Of a DNA stretch of 64,000 bases, positions 52,106 through 62,265 are shown piece by piece. The stretch is from Catellatospora methionotrophica (GTDB lineage: Bacteria; Actinomycetota; Actinomycetes; Mycobacteriales; Micromonosporaceae): positions 1 to 64,000 of the forward strand of contig NZ_JAAOTJ010000008.1 in assembly GCF_011297335.1 (NCBI RefSeq), read 5' to 3'. The notes under the pieces are model-generated. The model searched no databases, was not told where the DNA came from, and worked only from the letters and a program-made list of their open reading frames with translations. Position 1 is the first letter of the stretch. Each line of letters starts with the position of its first letter. The position numbers were made by a program, and so were the translations under genes.

Positions 52106-53056
52106 TCAGAGGTCGGCTACGTCGGACTGCTTGGCGCGGACGGCCTCGGCGGCCTCGTTGAGGCCGGCCAGCTCCGACTCGGTGAGGTCGGTGATGACGA
52201 CCTTGCGCGCGCCGGTGGCGCCGATCTCGGCCTCGACGCCCAGGTAGACGCCGGAGATGCCGTACTCGCCGTCGACCCACGCGCAGACCGGCATGACCTC
52301 GCCGGAGTCCTCCGCCACGGCCTTGGCCATGCGGGCGGCGGCGGCCGACGGGGCGTAGTACGCCGAGCCGGTCTTCAGCAGCGCCACGACCTCGGCGCCA
52401 CCGTTGCGGGTGCGGGTGACCAGCTCGTCGATCTTGTCAGCGGACAGCAGCTCGGACAGCGGCTTGCCGTTGACGGTGCAGCGCGAGGGCACCGGCACCA
52501 TGGTGTCGCCGTGCGAGCCCAGGGTCAGCGTCTTCACCGAGCCGACCGGGACGTTCAGCTCCTCGGCGACGAAGTGCGTGAAGCGGGCCGTGTCCAGCAT
52601 GCCGGCCTGGCCGATGACCCGGTTCTTCGGGAACTTGGTGGCGAGCTGGGCCAGCGCGGTCATCTCGTCCAGCGGGTTGGACACCACGATGACGACGGCG
52701 TCGGGCGCGTGCGTGGCGATCTGCTCGGCCACCCCACGCACGATCTTGGCGTTGACGCCCAGCAGGTCCATGCGGCTCATGCCCGGCTTGCGCGGCAGGC
52801 CGGCCGTGATCACGACGATGTCGGAGCCGGCGATGGCCTCGTAGCCCGAGCCGTCGAGGCCCGTGGTGGCACCGACGACCTTGGTCTCGAAGCCCTCGAT
52901 GGAGCGGGACTGGTTGAGGTCCAGAGCCAGGCCTTCCGGCTTGCCCTCGACGATGTCGGTCAGCACGACGGTCTCGAAGACGTCGTACTCGGCGAGCCGC
53001 TGCGCGGTGGTCGAGCCGTAGAAACCGGCGCCGACGACGGTGACCTTCTTGCCCAT
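52106..53056 (-). CDS. mdh: Malate dehydrogenase (LDH-like type)
   Basis: A 316-residue NAD-dependent MDH of the LDH-like, type III class that oxidises malate to oxaloacetate. The NAD motif is TVVGAGFYGSTTA (about 5-17). Malate-binding arginines lie in RKPGMSR (about 84-90), where a lactate enzyme would have Q. The catalytic pair is in LDTARF and GSHGDTM. ATG 53056 follows an AGGGAG about ten bases upstream; the farther ATG at 53143 reads through the upstream intergenic. It is followed by a family B hairpin. Confidence 0.95.
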   Translation of the reverse strand: MGKKVTVVGAGFYGSTTAQRLAEYDVFETVVLTDIVEGKPEGLALDLNQSRSIEGFETKVVGATTGLDGSGYEAIAGSDIVVITAGLPRKPGMSRMDLLGVNAKIVRGVAEQIATHAPDAVVIVVSNPLDEMTALAQLATKFPKNRVIGQAGMLDTARFTHFVAEELNVPVGSVKTLTLGSHGDTMVPVPSRCTVNGKPLSELLSADKIDELVTRTRNGGAEVVALLKTGSAYYAPSAAAARMAKAVAEDSGEVMPVCAWVDGEYGISGVYLGVEAEIGATGARKVVITDLTESELAGLNEAAEAVRAKQSDVADL

Positions 53057-53180
53057 TGGCACATACTCCCTGCTGGCGGATGTCTGGCGGTAACCAGCAC
53101 AGTCCTGTGACGAAGGTGTAACGATCCGCACCATAGTCCGCACCGTCTATCGACGGCCTGTCGGGTGCGGCGGATGTGGG

Positions 53181-54044
53181 CTAGAGCGCCGACTCGGCTT
53201 TCTCGACCACGTTGGTGAGCAGCATCGCCCGGGTCATCGGCCCCACGCCGCCCGGATTCGGCGACACGAACCCGGCCACGTCGAAGACGTCCGTGTGTAC
53301 GTCCCCGACGATGTGCTTCTTCCCGTCCGCGCCCTCCACCCGCGACACGCCGACGTCGAGCACGGCCGCGCCGGGCCGGACCAGGTCCGCGGTGATGATG
53401 CCGGGCACCCCGGCCGCGGCCACGACGATGTCGGCCCGGCGGGTGTGCGCGGCCAGGTCCTTGGTGCCGGTATGGCAGAGGGTCACCGTGGCGTTCTCGG
53501 TACGCCGGGTCAGCAGCAGCCCCAGCGGGCGGCCCACGGTGACGCCGCGCCCGACGACGCAGACCTCGGCGCCCGCGATCGGCACCTGGTAGCGGCGCAG
53601 CAGTTCGACGATGCCGCGCGGGGTGCACGGCAGCGGCGCGGGCTCGCCCAGCACCAGGCGGCCGAGGTTGATCGGGTGCAGCCCGTCGGCGTCCTTGTCG
53701 GGGTCGATCAGCTCCAGCACCCGCTGCTCGTTCAGGCCCTTGGGCAGCGGCAACTGGACGATGTATCCGGTGCACGCGGGGTCGGCGTTGAGCTCGGCGA
53801 CGGCACGCTCCACATCGGCCTGGCTGGCATCGGCGGGCAGGTCGCGGCGCAGCGAGGCGATGCCGACCTCGGCGCAGTCGCGGTGCTTGCCGTTGACGTA
53901 CCAGCGGGAGCCGGGGTCGTCGCCGACCAGCACGGTCCCCAGGCCGGGGGTGATCCCGCGGGCGTTCAGCGCGGCCACCCGGATCCGCAGATCCGCTTTG
54001 ATCGCGGCCGCGGTCTCGGTGCCGTTGAGGATTGTCGCCGTCAT
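53181..54044 (-). CDS. folD: Bifunctional methylenetetrahydrofolate dehydrogenase / cyclohydrolase
   Basis: A 287-residue enzyme interconverting methylene-, methenyl- and formyl-tetrahydrofolate and supplying one-carbon units for purines. Catalytic Y49 and K53 lie in YVNGKHRDC. Signature [20 protein letters not shown] precedes KDADGLHP. The NADP loop [13 protein letters not shown] (about 160-172) carries the common SxxVGRP in variant form GVTVGRP. Length is normal. The start is ATG 54044. With purN and purH nearby it serves formyl-THF supply, though these are separated by the ABC importer. Confidence 0.95.
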   Translation of the reverse strand: MTATILNGTETAAAIKADLRIRVAALNARGITPGLGTVLVGDDPGSRWYVNGKHRDCAEVGIASLRRDLPADASQADVERAVAELNADPACTGYIVQLPLPKGLNEQRVLELIDPDKDADGLHPINLGRLVLGEPAPLPCTPRGIVELLRRYQVPIAGAEVCVVGRGVTVGRPLGLLLTRRTENATVTLCHTGTKDLAAHTRRADIVVAAAGVPGIITADLVRPGAAVLDVGVSRVEGADGKKHIVGDVHTDVFDVAGFVSPNPGGVGPMTRAMLLTNVVEKAESAL

Positions 54045-54133
54045 ACCGTTGATCCTGCCATCACCGCTTCGATCGCCCGAAACCAGGACATCCGTCGCCG
54101 CCGCATCGGCGTACGGCCCTCAGGAAGCCCACG

Positions 54134-54213
54134 ATGATCGTCCGACTTGCCGTCCGATGGGGCGTATGCGTCGCGGCGATAAGCCCGTTTGCCAGGCAAA
54201 TTCGTGGATCATG
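54134..54213. repeat. Family D palindrome, degenerate copy 2
   Basis: ATGATCGTCCGACTTGCC faces GGCAAATTCGTGGATCAT at nearly the same spacing as copy 1 (80 against 79 bases). Three to four positions spoil the pairing and the inner hairpin is lost, so it looks like a decaying relic. Confidence 0.7.
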
Positions 54214-54641
54214 GCGCACTGGGGGCTAGCGCCCGCGATGACCGGCGTCGATCATTTGGCCCTTTAGCTGCGGAACTAACTGTGGGTAACAGTGGGATAG
54301 ATCACCGCGTGGCCTTGGTTGCAGGATCTTCCAGCATCCGGGACGCCATTTGGGACCAAATCGGGCACTCGACAGTCCCACTATGTGACCGGCGACTATT
54401 GCCTGGGTCACCCTGTGAATCGGGCATAATTACTTAGTTCCGCCCATATGGCAGGCGGCTCTCTAATACCAGAGTTGGGACAGAGTCCGCAAGTACTTGC
54501 CCCGTAGACTGTTGTGAATCTGCAACCCATGGGTTTGGTGCCGGGCCGCGCTTCGTCCTACCTTTGCCGGACGTTGCACTGCGTGACAACGGCTGGTCAG
54601 CCTGCCGTTGTGAGGTGCGACGTAGGAGATGAGGAGGCTCA
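54214..54641 (+). promoter_or_regulatory. AT-richer leader upstream of the peptide importer
   Basis: This 430-base gap before the substrate-binding gene has a much lower GC content than its surroundings. It holds a -10-like CATAAT (54425-54430) and a small perfect palindrome ACTGTGGGTAACAGT. It includes no convincing gene. The short open frames in it lack ribosome sites. GGAGATGAGGAGGC directly before ATG 54642 is a strong ribosome site. Promoters and regulator sites for the importer operon are likely. Confidence 0.55.
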
Positions 54642-56270
54642 ATGCAGGTCCGTAGGCTCGCAGCCTGGGCTGCTCTCCCGCTTGCTGTCACTCTCGGCCT
54701 GTCGGCCTGTGGCAAGAGCGGTGGCAGCGACTCGGGTGGCGCCAACCCCAATGGTGTGGTTTCCATCGGCATCGCCGAACCGAAGCACCTGATCCCGTCC
54801 AACACCTCGGAGACCAGTGGCTCCCAGGTGCTGGCCGCGCTGTTCGCCCCCCTGGTCGACTTCGACGAGGCCAACAAGCCTTACGAGGTGGCCGCGCAGG
54901 AGATCAGCACCACCGACAACAAGACCTGGACGATCAAGCTGAAGGACGGCTGGACGTTCCACAACGGCGAGCCGGTCACCGCCGACAGCTACATCAACGC
55001 CTGGAACTACGCGGCCTACGGCCCGAACGCCCAGGACAACAACTACTTCTTCGACAAGGTCGAGGGTTACAAGGACCTCAACCCCGCCGACGCGAAGGCC
55101 ACCCCCACGGCGACCACCCTCTCCGGGCTCAAGAAGGTCGACGACAAGACCTTCACCGTGACCCTGAGCGCGCCGTTCAGCGAGTTCAAGTCGCAGCTGG
55201 GCTACACCGCGTACTACCCGCTGCCGAACTCGGCGTTCGAGAGCGCCACGGCCTCGCCGCTGGTGATCGCCAAGGCCTACGAGGACGCCCCCGTCGGCAA
55301 CGGCCCGTTCAAGATCAAGGGCACCTGGCAGCACGACGCCCAGGTCGAGGTCGAGAAGTACGACGGCTTCGCCGGCACCAAGCCGAGCATCGGCGGCGCC
55401 CTGTTCAAGATCTACCAGAACAGCGACGCCGAGTACGCCGACCTCCAGGCCAACAACCTGGACGTGGTGAAGCAGATCCCGACCGCCGCGCTGTCCACCG
55501 CCCAGGGCGACCTGGGTGAGCGGTACCAGACCAGCCCGGCGTCGACCCTGCAGGTGCTCGCCTTCCCGACCTTCGACAAGCGTTTCGCGAAGGCCGAGGT
55601 CCGCAAGGCGATCTCCATGGCGATCGACCGTGAGGAGATCGCGAACAAGGTCTTCCAGGGTTCGCAGAAGGCCGCCTACTCCTTCGTCTCGCCGGTCGTC
55701 GCGGGTTACCGCGACAAGACCTGTGGCGCGGCGTGCGAGTTCAACGCGACCGAGGCCAAGAAGCTCTACGACGCGAACGACGGCCCGAAGTCGATCAACA
55801 TCACGTACAACGCCGACGGCGGCCACCAGGAGTGGGTCGACGCGACCTGCAACCAGCTCAAGGCCAACCTGGGCGTCGAGTGCGTGGGCACCCCCGAGGC
55901 CAAGTTCGCCGACCTGCTGACCAAGGCCAAGGCGAAGAAGGAAATCGGCATGTTCCGCATGGGCTGGGTCATGGACTACCCGTCCATGGAGAACTACCTC
56001 GGCCCGCTGTACTCCACCGGTGGTTCCTCGAACTACTACGGCTACAGCAACCCCACCTTCGACAACCTGCTGAAGGAGGGTTCGGCGGCGCCGACCCAGG
56101 AAGAGGCGATCAAGAAGTACCAGCAGGCCGAGGACATCCTCGCCCAGGAGATGCCGGTTCTTCCGCTGCGCTTCGGCCAGAACGTGTTCGGTTCCTCGAC
56201 CAAGGTCAAGGACGTGCACATCGACCTGTTCAACCGGGTCGACCTCAACAAGATCCAGATTGTCAGCTGA
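54642..56270 (+). CDS. oppA: Peptide ABC transporter substrate-binding lipoprotein
   Basis: A 542-residue SBP_bac_5 family protein, the extracellular receptor of the importer encoded by the next four genes. The signal peptide ends at lipobox LSAC (lipidated C23). The Gly/Ser linker is followed by WTIKLKDGWTFHNGEPVTADS (first half about 88-108, a family signature) and the two-lobe fold. Its cysteine pair CGAACEF (about 363) may form a disulfide. The substrate is likely di- or oligopeptides, yet nickel or sugars cannot be excluded. A strong hairpin follows the stop and should favour this product over the permeases. Confidence 0.92.
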   Translation: MQVRRLAAWAALPLAVTLGLSACGKSGGSDSGGANPNGVVSIGIAEPKHLIPSNTSETSGSQVLAALFAPLVDFDEANKPYEVAAQEISTTDNKTWTIKLKDGWTFHNGEPVTADSYINAWNYAAYGPNAQDNNYFFDKVEGYKDLNPADAKATPTATTLSGLKKVDDKTFTVTLSAPFSEFKSQLGYTAYYPLPNSAFESATASPLVIAKAYEDAPVGNGPFKIKGTWQHDAQVEVEKYDGFAGTKPSIGGALFKIYQNSDAEYADLQANNLDVVKQIPTAALSTAQGDLGERYQTSPASTLQVLAFPTFDKRFAKAEVRKAISMAIDREEIANKVFQGSQKAAYSFVSPVVAGYRDKTCGAACEFNATEAKKLYDANDGPKSINITYNADGGHQEWVDATCNQLKANLGVECVGTPEAKFADLLTKAKAKKEIGMFRMGWVMDYPSMENYLGPLYSTGGSSNYYGYSNPTFDNLLKEGSAAPTQEEAIKKYQQAEDILAQEMPVLPLRFGQNVFGSSTKVKDVHIDLFNRVDLNKIQIVS

Positions 56271-56288
56271 CGTCTGACGGTCGACTGA

Positions 56289-56328
56289 CGGTGGTGGTGC
56301 CGGTCCTTTCGGGCCGGCACCACCACCG
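56289..56328 (+). terminator. Attenuating hairpin between oppA and oppB
   Basis: CGGTGGTGGTGCCGG (56289-56303) pairs perfectly with CCGGCACCACCACCG (56314-56328) around TCCTTTCGGG. Without a T-run, it probably blocks only part of transcription or RNase passage, giving more SBP than permease. Confidence 0.78.
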
Positions 56329-56461
56329 CGCCAAGACCCCTTCGCCCCGGCAACCCCGACCGGACCAGGCGCACCACCACCACGTCGACCGCGGCCCCAT
56401 GGTACGAAGAACACGGATATTTCGTGCCAATCGGGCTGCCTGGTGAGAGAAGAAATCGACG

Positions 56462-57388
56462 ATGTTCCGCTACCTTGTGCGGCGCTTCCTCCAGATGATC
56501 ATGGTGTTCATCGCGACCACACTCATCGTGTACTCGCTGATGTACCTCACCGGAGGCGACCCCATCCAGGCACTGGCTGGCGAGAAGCCGGTCACCGACC
56601 TGCAGCGCGCCCAGCTGACCGTGAAGTACGGACTGGACCAGCCGTTCCTGGTCCGGTACTGGAACTACCTGACCGATCTGCTGCACCTCGACTTCGGCAC
56701 CACGCTGACCGGACGTCCCATCAAGGACATCCTGCTTGACGCCTGGCCGGTCACCATGCAGCTGGCGCTCATCGCCATCCTGGTCACGATCATCTTCGGC
56801 GTCACCGCCGGTGTCATCGCCGGCATCCGGCGCGGCAGCATCTTCGACAACGCGACCCTCGTGCTGACGCTGATCGTGATCGGCATCCCGTCGGTCGTGC
56901 TCGCACCGCTGGCGCAGTACCTCTTCACCATCCAGTGGAAGCTCTTCCCCACCACCGCCAGTGGTGACCCGACCTGGTACGAGCTGGTGCTGCCCGGCAT
57001 CGTGCTCGGTTCGCTGTCGGTCGCCACCGCGATGCGGCTGACCCGCGCCTCGGTCAGCGAGAACCTGCGGGCCGACTTCGTGCGCACCGCCCGCTCCAAG
57101 GGCATGCCCGGCCGCCGCGTGATCGGCATCCACGTGCTGCGCAACTCGCTGATCCCCATCGTGACCTTCCTCGGCGTCGAGCTCGGCAGCCTGATGGCGG
57201 GCGCGATCGTCACCGAGAGCGTCTTCAACGTCCCCGGCGTCGGCTTCCAGCTGGCCCGCGGTCTGAAGACCGAGGACACCCCGCTGGTCATCGGCATCGT
57301 CAGCGTGCTGGTGATCGTCTTCCTGGTGGCCAACCTGATCGTCGACCTGCTCTACGCGGTGCTCGACCCGCGCATCCGGTACGAGTAA
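56462..57388 (+). CDS. oppB: Peptide ABC transporter permease (DppB/OppB type)
   Basis: A 308-residue permease with six membrane helices. The first begins LVRRFLQMIMVFIATTLIVY. The binding-protein-dependent transport signature lies near residues 210-230 (VRTARSKGMPGRRVIGIHVL), with the EAA loop that docks on the ATPase. The long first periplasmic loop (about 30-95) is typical of DppB/OppB. It is separated by 191 bases from oppA, including the attenuator hairpin, and by 12 bases from the next permease. Confidence 0.92.
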   Translation: MFRYLVRRFLQMIMVFIATTLIVYSLMYLTGGDPIQALAGEKPVTDLQRAQLTVKYGLDQPFLVRYWNYLTDLLHLDFGTTLTGRPIKDILLDAWPVTMQLALIAILVTIIFGVTAGVIAGIRRGSIFDNATLVLTLIVIGIPSVVLAPLAQYLFTIQWKLFPTTASGDPTWYELVLPGIVLGSLSVATAMRLTRASVSENLRADFVRTARSKGMPGRRVIGIHVLRNSLIPIVTFLGVELGSLMAGAIVTESVFNVPGVGFQLARGLKTEDTPLVIGIVSVLVIVFLVANLIVDLLYAVLDPRIRYE

Positions 57389-57400
57389 GAGGTTCCTGAC

Positions 57401-58369
57401 ATGACCGACTTCGAGTCCGTGGCCGCGACCGAGCTGCACACGGCCACCCCCGGACCGGCCGGCGATCCGAACGCGCCCGGCCAGCCGCACACCCTTGAGG
57501 TGTCCAAGCCCCGCAGCGCCAGCGCGGACGCCTGGCGCGAGCTGCGCCGACGGCCGCTGTTCTGGATCGCGCTGGTGATCGTCGGGCTGATCCTGCTGAT
57601 CGCCGCCTTCCCGTCGCTGTTCACCTCGGCCGACCCGACCACGTGCGCGCTGCGCAACCGCATGGGCGCCCCGGCCGGAGCGGCCATCTTCGGGTACGAC
57701 GTGCAGGGCTGCGACGTGTTCGCCAAGGCCATCTACGGCACCAAGAACTCGCTGCTGGTCGGCACGGGTGCCGCGCTGCTGGCCGGGATCCTCGGCATGG
57801 CGCTGGGCATCACGTCCGGCTACTTCGGCGGCTGGTGGGACGGGGTCGTCTCCCGGATCATCGACATCGTGCTGGGCCTGCCGCTGCTGCTGGCCGGCAT
57901 CGTGTTCATGAAGCGGGTCACCAACGCCGGTGGCGGCCAGACCGCCATCCTGCTCGCGCTGATCGCCATCCTCGGCCTGCTCGGCTGGACCACCGCGGCC
58001 CGCGTCATCCGCTCCTCCGTGATCACCGCCAAGCAGCAGGACTACGTACACGCCGCGAAGATGCTGGGCGCGGGCAGCGGCCGCATCATGTGGCGGCACA
58101 TCCTGCCGAACTCGCTGGCGCCGTTCATCGTGATCATCACGATGGCGCTGGGCTCGTTCATCGCCGCCGAGGCCACGCTGTCCTTCCTGGGTATCGGCCT
58201 GCGGCCGCCGGCCCAGTCCTGGGGCATCGAAATCGCGACCGCGCGGCTCTACATGCGGGAGAACGCCATCCCGCTGATCGTGCCGTCGACGTTCCTGGCG
58301 CTGACCGTGCTCGCCTTCATCATCCTGGGCGACGCGATCCGCGAAGCCTTCGACCCGAAGCTGCGGTGA
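57401..58369 (+). CDS. oppC: Peptide ABC transporter permease (DppC/OppC type)
   Basis: A 322-residue permease with a cytoplasmic N-terminal tail rich in Pro, Ala and Thr (1-40), the OppC_N helix (about 55-75), and five more helices in the BPD_transp_1 domain (about 125-315). The EAA-like loop is VHAAKMLGAGSGRIMWRHIL (about 210-230). Cysteines in TTCALRNRMG and GCDVF face the outside. It partners OppB and follows it by 12 bases. Six bases after its stop the ATPase gene begins. Confidence 0.92.
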   Translation: MTDFESVAATELHTATPGPAGDPNAPGQPHTLEVSKPRSASADAWRELRRRPLFWIALVIVGLILLIAAFPSLFTSADPTTCALRNRMGAPAGAAIFGYDVQGCDVFAKAIYGTKNSLLVGTGAALLAGILGMALGITSGYFGGWWDGVVSRIIDIVLGLPLLLAGIVFMKRVTNAGGGQTAILLALIAILGLLGWTTAARVIRSSVITAKQQDYVHAAKMLGAGSGRIMWRHILPNSLAPFIVIITMALGSFIAAEATLSFLGIGLRPPAQSWGIEIATARLYMRENAIPLIVPSTFLALTVLAFIILGDAIREAFDPKLR

Positions 58370-58375
58370 CCCGAC

Positions 58376-59413
58376 ATGACTGACATCCACGTCACTTCCG
58401 GCAAGGCCGGACCCACCGGCGGGAGCCGTCACCTGCTCGAGGTGAAGGACCTCTACGTCGAGTTCCACACCCGCGACGGCGTCGCCCGCGTGATCAACGG
58501 CGTCTCGTACCACCTGGACCCAGGCGAGACCCTGGCCGTGCTGGGCGAGTCGGGTTCCGGCAAGTCGGTGACCGCGCAGGCGATCATGGGCATCCTGGAC
58601 ATGCCCCCGGCCAAGATCCCGAGCGGGCAGATCCTCTACAAGGGCGAGAACCTGCTCGCCATGTCGGAGGAGAAGCGCCGTCAGGTGCGCGGCAAGGAGA
58701 TCTCGATGATCTTCCAGGATGCGCTGTCGGCCCTGAACCCGGTCTTCCCGGTCGGCTGGCAGATCTCCGAGACGCTGCGCACCCGCGCCGGCATGTCCCG
58801 CAAGGAAGGGCTCAAGCGGGTCGTCGAGCTGATGGACCTGGTCAAGATCCCGGCCGCCAAGGCCCGGGTCAGGGACTACCCCCACCAGTTCTCCGGCGGT
58901 ATGCGCCAGCGCGTCATGATCGCGATGTCGCTGGCCATGGAGCCCAAGGTCCTCATCGCGGACGAGCCGACCACCGCGCTCGACGTGACCGTGCAGGCCC
59001 AGATCATGGACCTGCTCGGTGACCTGCGCCGCGACATGAACATGGGCCTGATCCTGATCACGCACGACCTGGGCGTGGTCGCCGACGTCGCGGACCGCAT
59101 CGCGGTCATGTACGCGGGCCGCATCGTCGAGCACGCCGACGTGCGCAACGTCTACAAGCACCCGGCGCACCCGTACACCGAGGGTCTGCTCGACTCGATC
59201 CCACGGCTGGACTCCAAGGGCACCGAGCTGGCGACCATCAAGGGCCTGCCGCCGAACCTGATGCGCCCGCCGACGGGCTGCGCGTTCCACCCGCGCTGCA
59301 AGTACGCCAAGGCGGTCTGCACCACCGAGACACCCCGCTCGCTGGACCTCGGCCACGGCCGGACCAGCGCGTGCCACTTCGCGAAGGAGATGCTCGATGG
59401 CACACTCCGCTGA
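58376..59413 (+). CDS. oppD: Peptide ABC transporter ATP-binding protein (OppD type)
   Basis: A 345-residue ABC ATPase. Walker A is GESGSGKS (about 59-66), the signature is FSGGMRQR (about 171-178), and Walker B is [12 protein letters not shown] (about 190-201). The C-terminal oligo_HPY domain (about 250-345) carries cysteines typical of a 4Fe-4S ligand set in OppD/DppD ([15 protein letters not shown] and the late C). It overlaps the oppF start by 17 bases, so the two are coupled and likely assemble as a heterodimer. Confidence 0.94.
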   Translation: MTDIHVTSGKAGPTGGSRHLLEVKDLYVEFHTRDGVARVINGVSYHLDPGETLAVLGESGSGKSVTAQAIMGILDMPPAKIPSGQILYKGENLLAMSEEKRRQVRGKEISMIFQDALSALNPVFPVGWQISETLRTRAGMSRKEGLKRVVELMDLVKIPAAKARVRDYPHQFSGGMRQRVMIAMSLAMEPKVLIADEPTTALDVTVQAQIMDLLGDLRRDMNMGLILITHDLGVVADVADRIAVMYAGRIVEHADVRNVYKHPAHPYTEGLLDSIPRLDSKGTELATIKGLPPNLMRPPTGCAFHPRCKYAKAVCTTETPRSLDLGHGRTSACHFAKEMLDGTLR

Positions 59414-60437
59414 CAACGTCGCGGGTTCCCGGCCCGCCGGCGAGCCGCTGCTGCGGGTCGAGAACCTGGTCAAGCACTTCCCGATCACCCAGGGCATCCT
59501 CTTCAAGAAGAAGGTCGGCGCGGTCAAGGCCGTCGACGGGGTCAGCTTCGAGCTGCACCGCGGCGAGACGCTGGGCATCGTCGGCGAGTCGGGTTGCGGC
59601 AAGTCGACGCTGGCCAAGCTGCTGATGCGGCTGGAGACGCCGACCGCGGGCCGGGCCATGCTCAAGGGCAAGGACATCTTCAAGGTGTCCGGCTCCGAGC
59701 TGCGCCGCATGCGGCGCAACATCCAGATGGTGATGCAGGACCCGTACACCTCGCTGAACCCGCGGATGACCGTCGGCGACATCATCGGCGAGCCGTACGA
59801 GATCCACACCGAGGTGGCCCCGAAGGGCGACCGCCAGCGCCGGGTGCAGGAACTGCTGGAGCTCGTGGGCCTCAACCCCGAGCACATCAACCGCTACCCG
59901 CACCAGTTCTCCGGCGGACAGCGCCAGCGCATCGGCATCGCCCGCGCGCTGGCCCTCAAGCCCGAGATCATCGTCTGCGACGAGCCGGTGTCCGCGCTGG
60001 ACGTGTCGATCCAGGCCCAGGTCATCAACCTGCTGGAGAAGCTGCAGGGCGAGCTGGACCTGTCCTACATCTTCATCGCGCACGACCTGTCCGTGGTGCG
60101 CCACATCTCCGACCGGGTCGGCGTCATGTACCTCGGCAAGATGGTCGAGGTCGGCAGCGACGCGGAGATCTACGAGCGGCCGACGCACCCGTACACCCAG
60201 GCTCTGCTGTCGGCGGTGCCCGTGCCGGACCCGGACGCCCGCACCCACCGCGACGTGATCCGGCTCGTCGGCGACGTGCCGTCCCCGGCCAACCCGCCGT
60301 CGGGCTGCCGGTTCCGGACCCGGTGCTGGAAGGCGCAGGAGCGCTGCTCGGTCGAGGAGCCGCTGCTGATCCGGCGTGGTGTGGAGCCGCACCCGAGCGC
60401 TTGCCACTTCGCTGAGCTGCGGCAGGTAGTCGCGTAG
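59397..60437 (+). CDS. oppF: Peptide ABC transporter ATP-binding protein (OppF type)
   Basis: A 346-residue ABC ATPase. Walker A is GESGCGKS (about 63-70), the signature is FSGGQRQR (about 174-181), and Walker B is [12 protein letters not shown] (about 193-204). The oligo_HPY tail contains [15 protein letters not shown]. Cys clusters as in OppD suggest an iron-sulfur site. It completes the importer with OppA, OppB, OppC and OppD. A perfect family B palindrome lies 28 bases downstream, between converging stops. Confidence 0.94.
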   Translation: MAHSADNVAGSRPAGEPLLRVENLVKHFPITQGILFKKKVGAVKAVDGVSFELHRGETLGIVGESGCGKSTLAKLLMRLETPTAGRAMLKGKDIFKVSGSELRRMRRNIQMVMQDPYTSLNPRMTVGDIIGEPYEIHTEVAPKGDRQRRVQELLELVGLNPEHINRYPHQFSGGQRQRIGIARALALKPEIIVCDEPVSALDVSIQAQVINLLEKLQGELDLSYIFIAHDLSVVRHISDRVGVMYLGKMVEVGSDAEIYERPTHPYTQALLSAVPVPDPDARTHRDVIRLVGDVPSPANPPSGCRFRTRCWKAQERCSVEEPLLIRRGVEPHPSACHFAELRQVVA

Positions 60438-60464
60438 CCCTCGACCGTGGCGCGAGGTCGAAAG

Positions 60465-60518
60465 CGAAGGAGGGGCACCTTCTTAACGGACGTCCGTTAA
60501 GAAGGTGCCCCTCCTTCG
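60465..60518. repeat. Family B repeat, locus 5, perfect palindrome
   Basis: A 54-base perfect palindrome with 27-base arms and no loop: CGAAGGAGGGGCACCTTCTT on one side and its complement on the other, joined at GGACGTCC. It is between the converging oppF and purH stops, six bases from the latter, and suits a bidirectional terminator. Confidence 0.92.
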
Positions 60519-60524
60519 TCGTGG

Positions 60525-62099
60525 TCAGTGCGCGAAGTGGCGGGAGCCCGTCAGGTAGAGGGTGATACCTGCCGCCTTGGCGGCGGCGATGACCTCTTCG
60601 TCGCGGATCGAGCCGCCGGGCTGGACGACGGCGGTCACGCCCGCGTCCAGCAGGAGCTGCAGGCCGTCGGCGAACGGGAAGTACGCGTCCGAGGCGGCCA
60701 CCGCACCAGCGGCCCGGTCACCGGCCCGCGAGATCGCCAGGCGGCACGAGTCGACCCGGTTGACCTGCCCCATGCCGATGCCCACGCTGGCCCCGTCCTT
60801 GGCCAGCAGGATCGCGTTGGACTTGACGGCCCGGATCGCGCCCCAGGCGAACTCCAGATCGCGCAGCAGTTCCTCGGAGGCCAGCTCGCCGGTGGCCAAC
60901 CGCCAGTTCGCCGCGTCGTCGCCCTCGGCCCCGAAGTCGTCGCGGGTCTGCACCAGCATGCCGCCGGACACCTGCCGCAGCTCGACCCTGTTCGGCCGGA
61001 ACGCGGGGGCGAGCAGCACACGCAGGTTCTTCTTCGCGGTCAGGATCTCGACGGCCTCCGGCGCGTACGCGGGGGCCACCACGACCTCGGTGAAGATCTC
61101 CGCGATCTGCTTGGCCAGCTCCGCAGTCACCTCGCTGTTGACCGCGATGATGCCGCCGTATGCCGACATCGGGTCACACGCGTGCGCCTTGGCATGGGCG
61201 TCGGCGATGGACACCGACGAGATCGCGATGCCGCACGGGTTGGCATGCTTGATCACCGCGGCGGCGTGCACGCCCTCGAAGTCGTGCACGGTGCGCCAGG
61301 CGGCGTCGGCGTCGATGTAGTTGTTGTACGACATCTCCTTGCCGCCGAGCTGCTGCGCGCGAGCCAGGCCGGGCGCGGCGACGGGGTCGATGTACAGCGC
61401 CGCCGCCTGGTGCGGGTTCTCCCCGTAGCGCAGCACGTTGCCGCGCCACAGGCCGAGTCCGGTGTACTCCGGCCACGCGAAGCCCTCGGCCGGGGCCGGT
61501 GCCAGCTCCTGAGCGCACCAGTTGGCCACCGCGACGTCGTAGTCGGCGATGTCGGCGAAGGCGCGGGCCGCCAGCGCGCGGCGCTCGCCCAGCGAGAAGC
61601 CGCCCGACTCCAGGGCAGCGGCGATCAGGTGGTAGTCGGCGGGCGAGGTGACCACCGCGACGTTGGCGTGGTTCTTGGCCGCCGCGCGCACCATCGCCGG
61701 GCCGCCGATGTCGATCTTCTCGATGCACTCGTCCATGGACGCGCCCGAGGCCACCGTCTCGGTGAACGGGTAGAGGTTCGACACCAGCAGGTCGAACGGC
61801 TCGATGTCCAGCTCGGTGAGCTGCGCACGGTGCGTGTCCAGGCGCACGTCGGCCAGCAGTCCCGCGTGTACCCGCGGGTGCAGGGTCTTGACGCGCCCGT
61901 CCAGCGTCTCCGGGAAGCCGGTGAGCTCCTCGACCCGGGTGACCGGCGAGCCGGTGACCTCGATCTGGTGCGCCGTGCTGCCGGTCGAGACGATCTCGAC
62001 CCCGTGCCGCCGCAGCGTCGCGGCGAGGGCCTCCAGCCCGGTCTTGTCCCACACGCTGATCAGCGCGCGTCGAATGGGCTTGCGCTCATCCGTGGTCAT
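60525..62099 (-). CDS. purH: Bifunctional AICAR transformylase / IMP cyclohydrolase
   Basis: A 524-residue enzyme for the last two steps of IMP synthesis. The N-terminal MGS-like cyclohydrolase (about 1-190) begins [16 protein letters not shown] and has [10 protein letters not shown] and [13 protein letters not shown]. The C-terminal AICAR transformylase (about 200-524) has catalytic K284-H285 in VIKHANPCG. Length is normal. GAGGAGAAGGC precedes ATG 62099. It follows purN by 166 bases on the same strand; the gap has no repeat but contains a second ribosome-site-plus-ATG copy. Formyl-THF is supplied through folD. Confidence 0.96.
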   Translation of the reverse strand: MTTDERKPIRRALISVWDKTGLEALAATLRRHGVEIVSTGSTAHQIEVTGSPVTRVEELTGFPETLDGRVKTLHPRVHAGLLADVRLDTHRAQLTELDIEPFDLLVSNLYPFTETVASGASMDECIEKIDIGGPAMVRAAAKNHANVAVVTSPADYHLIAAALESGGFSLGERRALAARAFADIADYDVAVANWCAQELAPAPAEGFAWPEYTGLGLWRGNVLRYGENPHQAAALYIDPVAAPGLARAQQLGGKEMSYNNYIDADAAWRTVHDFEGVHAAAVIKHANPCGIAISSVSIADAHAKAHACDPMSAYGGIIAVNSEVTAELAKQIAEIFTEVVVAPAYAPEAVEILTAKKNLRVLLAPAFRPNRVELRQVSGGMLVQTRDDFGAEGDDAANWRLATGELASEELLRDLEFAWGAIRAVKSNAILLAKDGASVGIGMGQVNRVDSCRLAISRAGDRAAGAVAASDAYFPFADGLQLLLDAGVTAVVQPGGSIRDEEVIAAAKAAGITLYLTGSRHFAH

Positions 62100-62265
62100 G
62101 CCTTCTCCTCGCTCCGCTCGGGCGGCATGAGTCGCTGGCGCACGCGCCAGGCTCGCCCATGCCTCTCCTCGCTACGTTCAGGGCCGGCCTGAGCCGCCGG
62201 CCCCGTGGTCGGCTCGTCGTACTCGGTCCCGCCGTCCCGGCCGTGGCGGCGCGGGAGGCGGCCGT

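Noticed and set aside
54189-54792. Small plus-strand frames in the importer leader
   Set aside because: They lack ribosome sites, overlap the strong oppA start, and have no recognisable domain.
56042-59890. A 1282-codon open frame on the minus strand, across the importer genes
   Set aside because: It is antisense to oppA-oppF, whose protein motifs are perfect. Its translation is low-complexity and rich in Gln, Arg and His, as expected from a GC-rich shadow.
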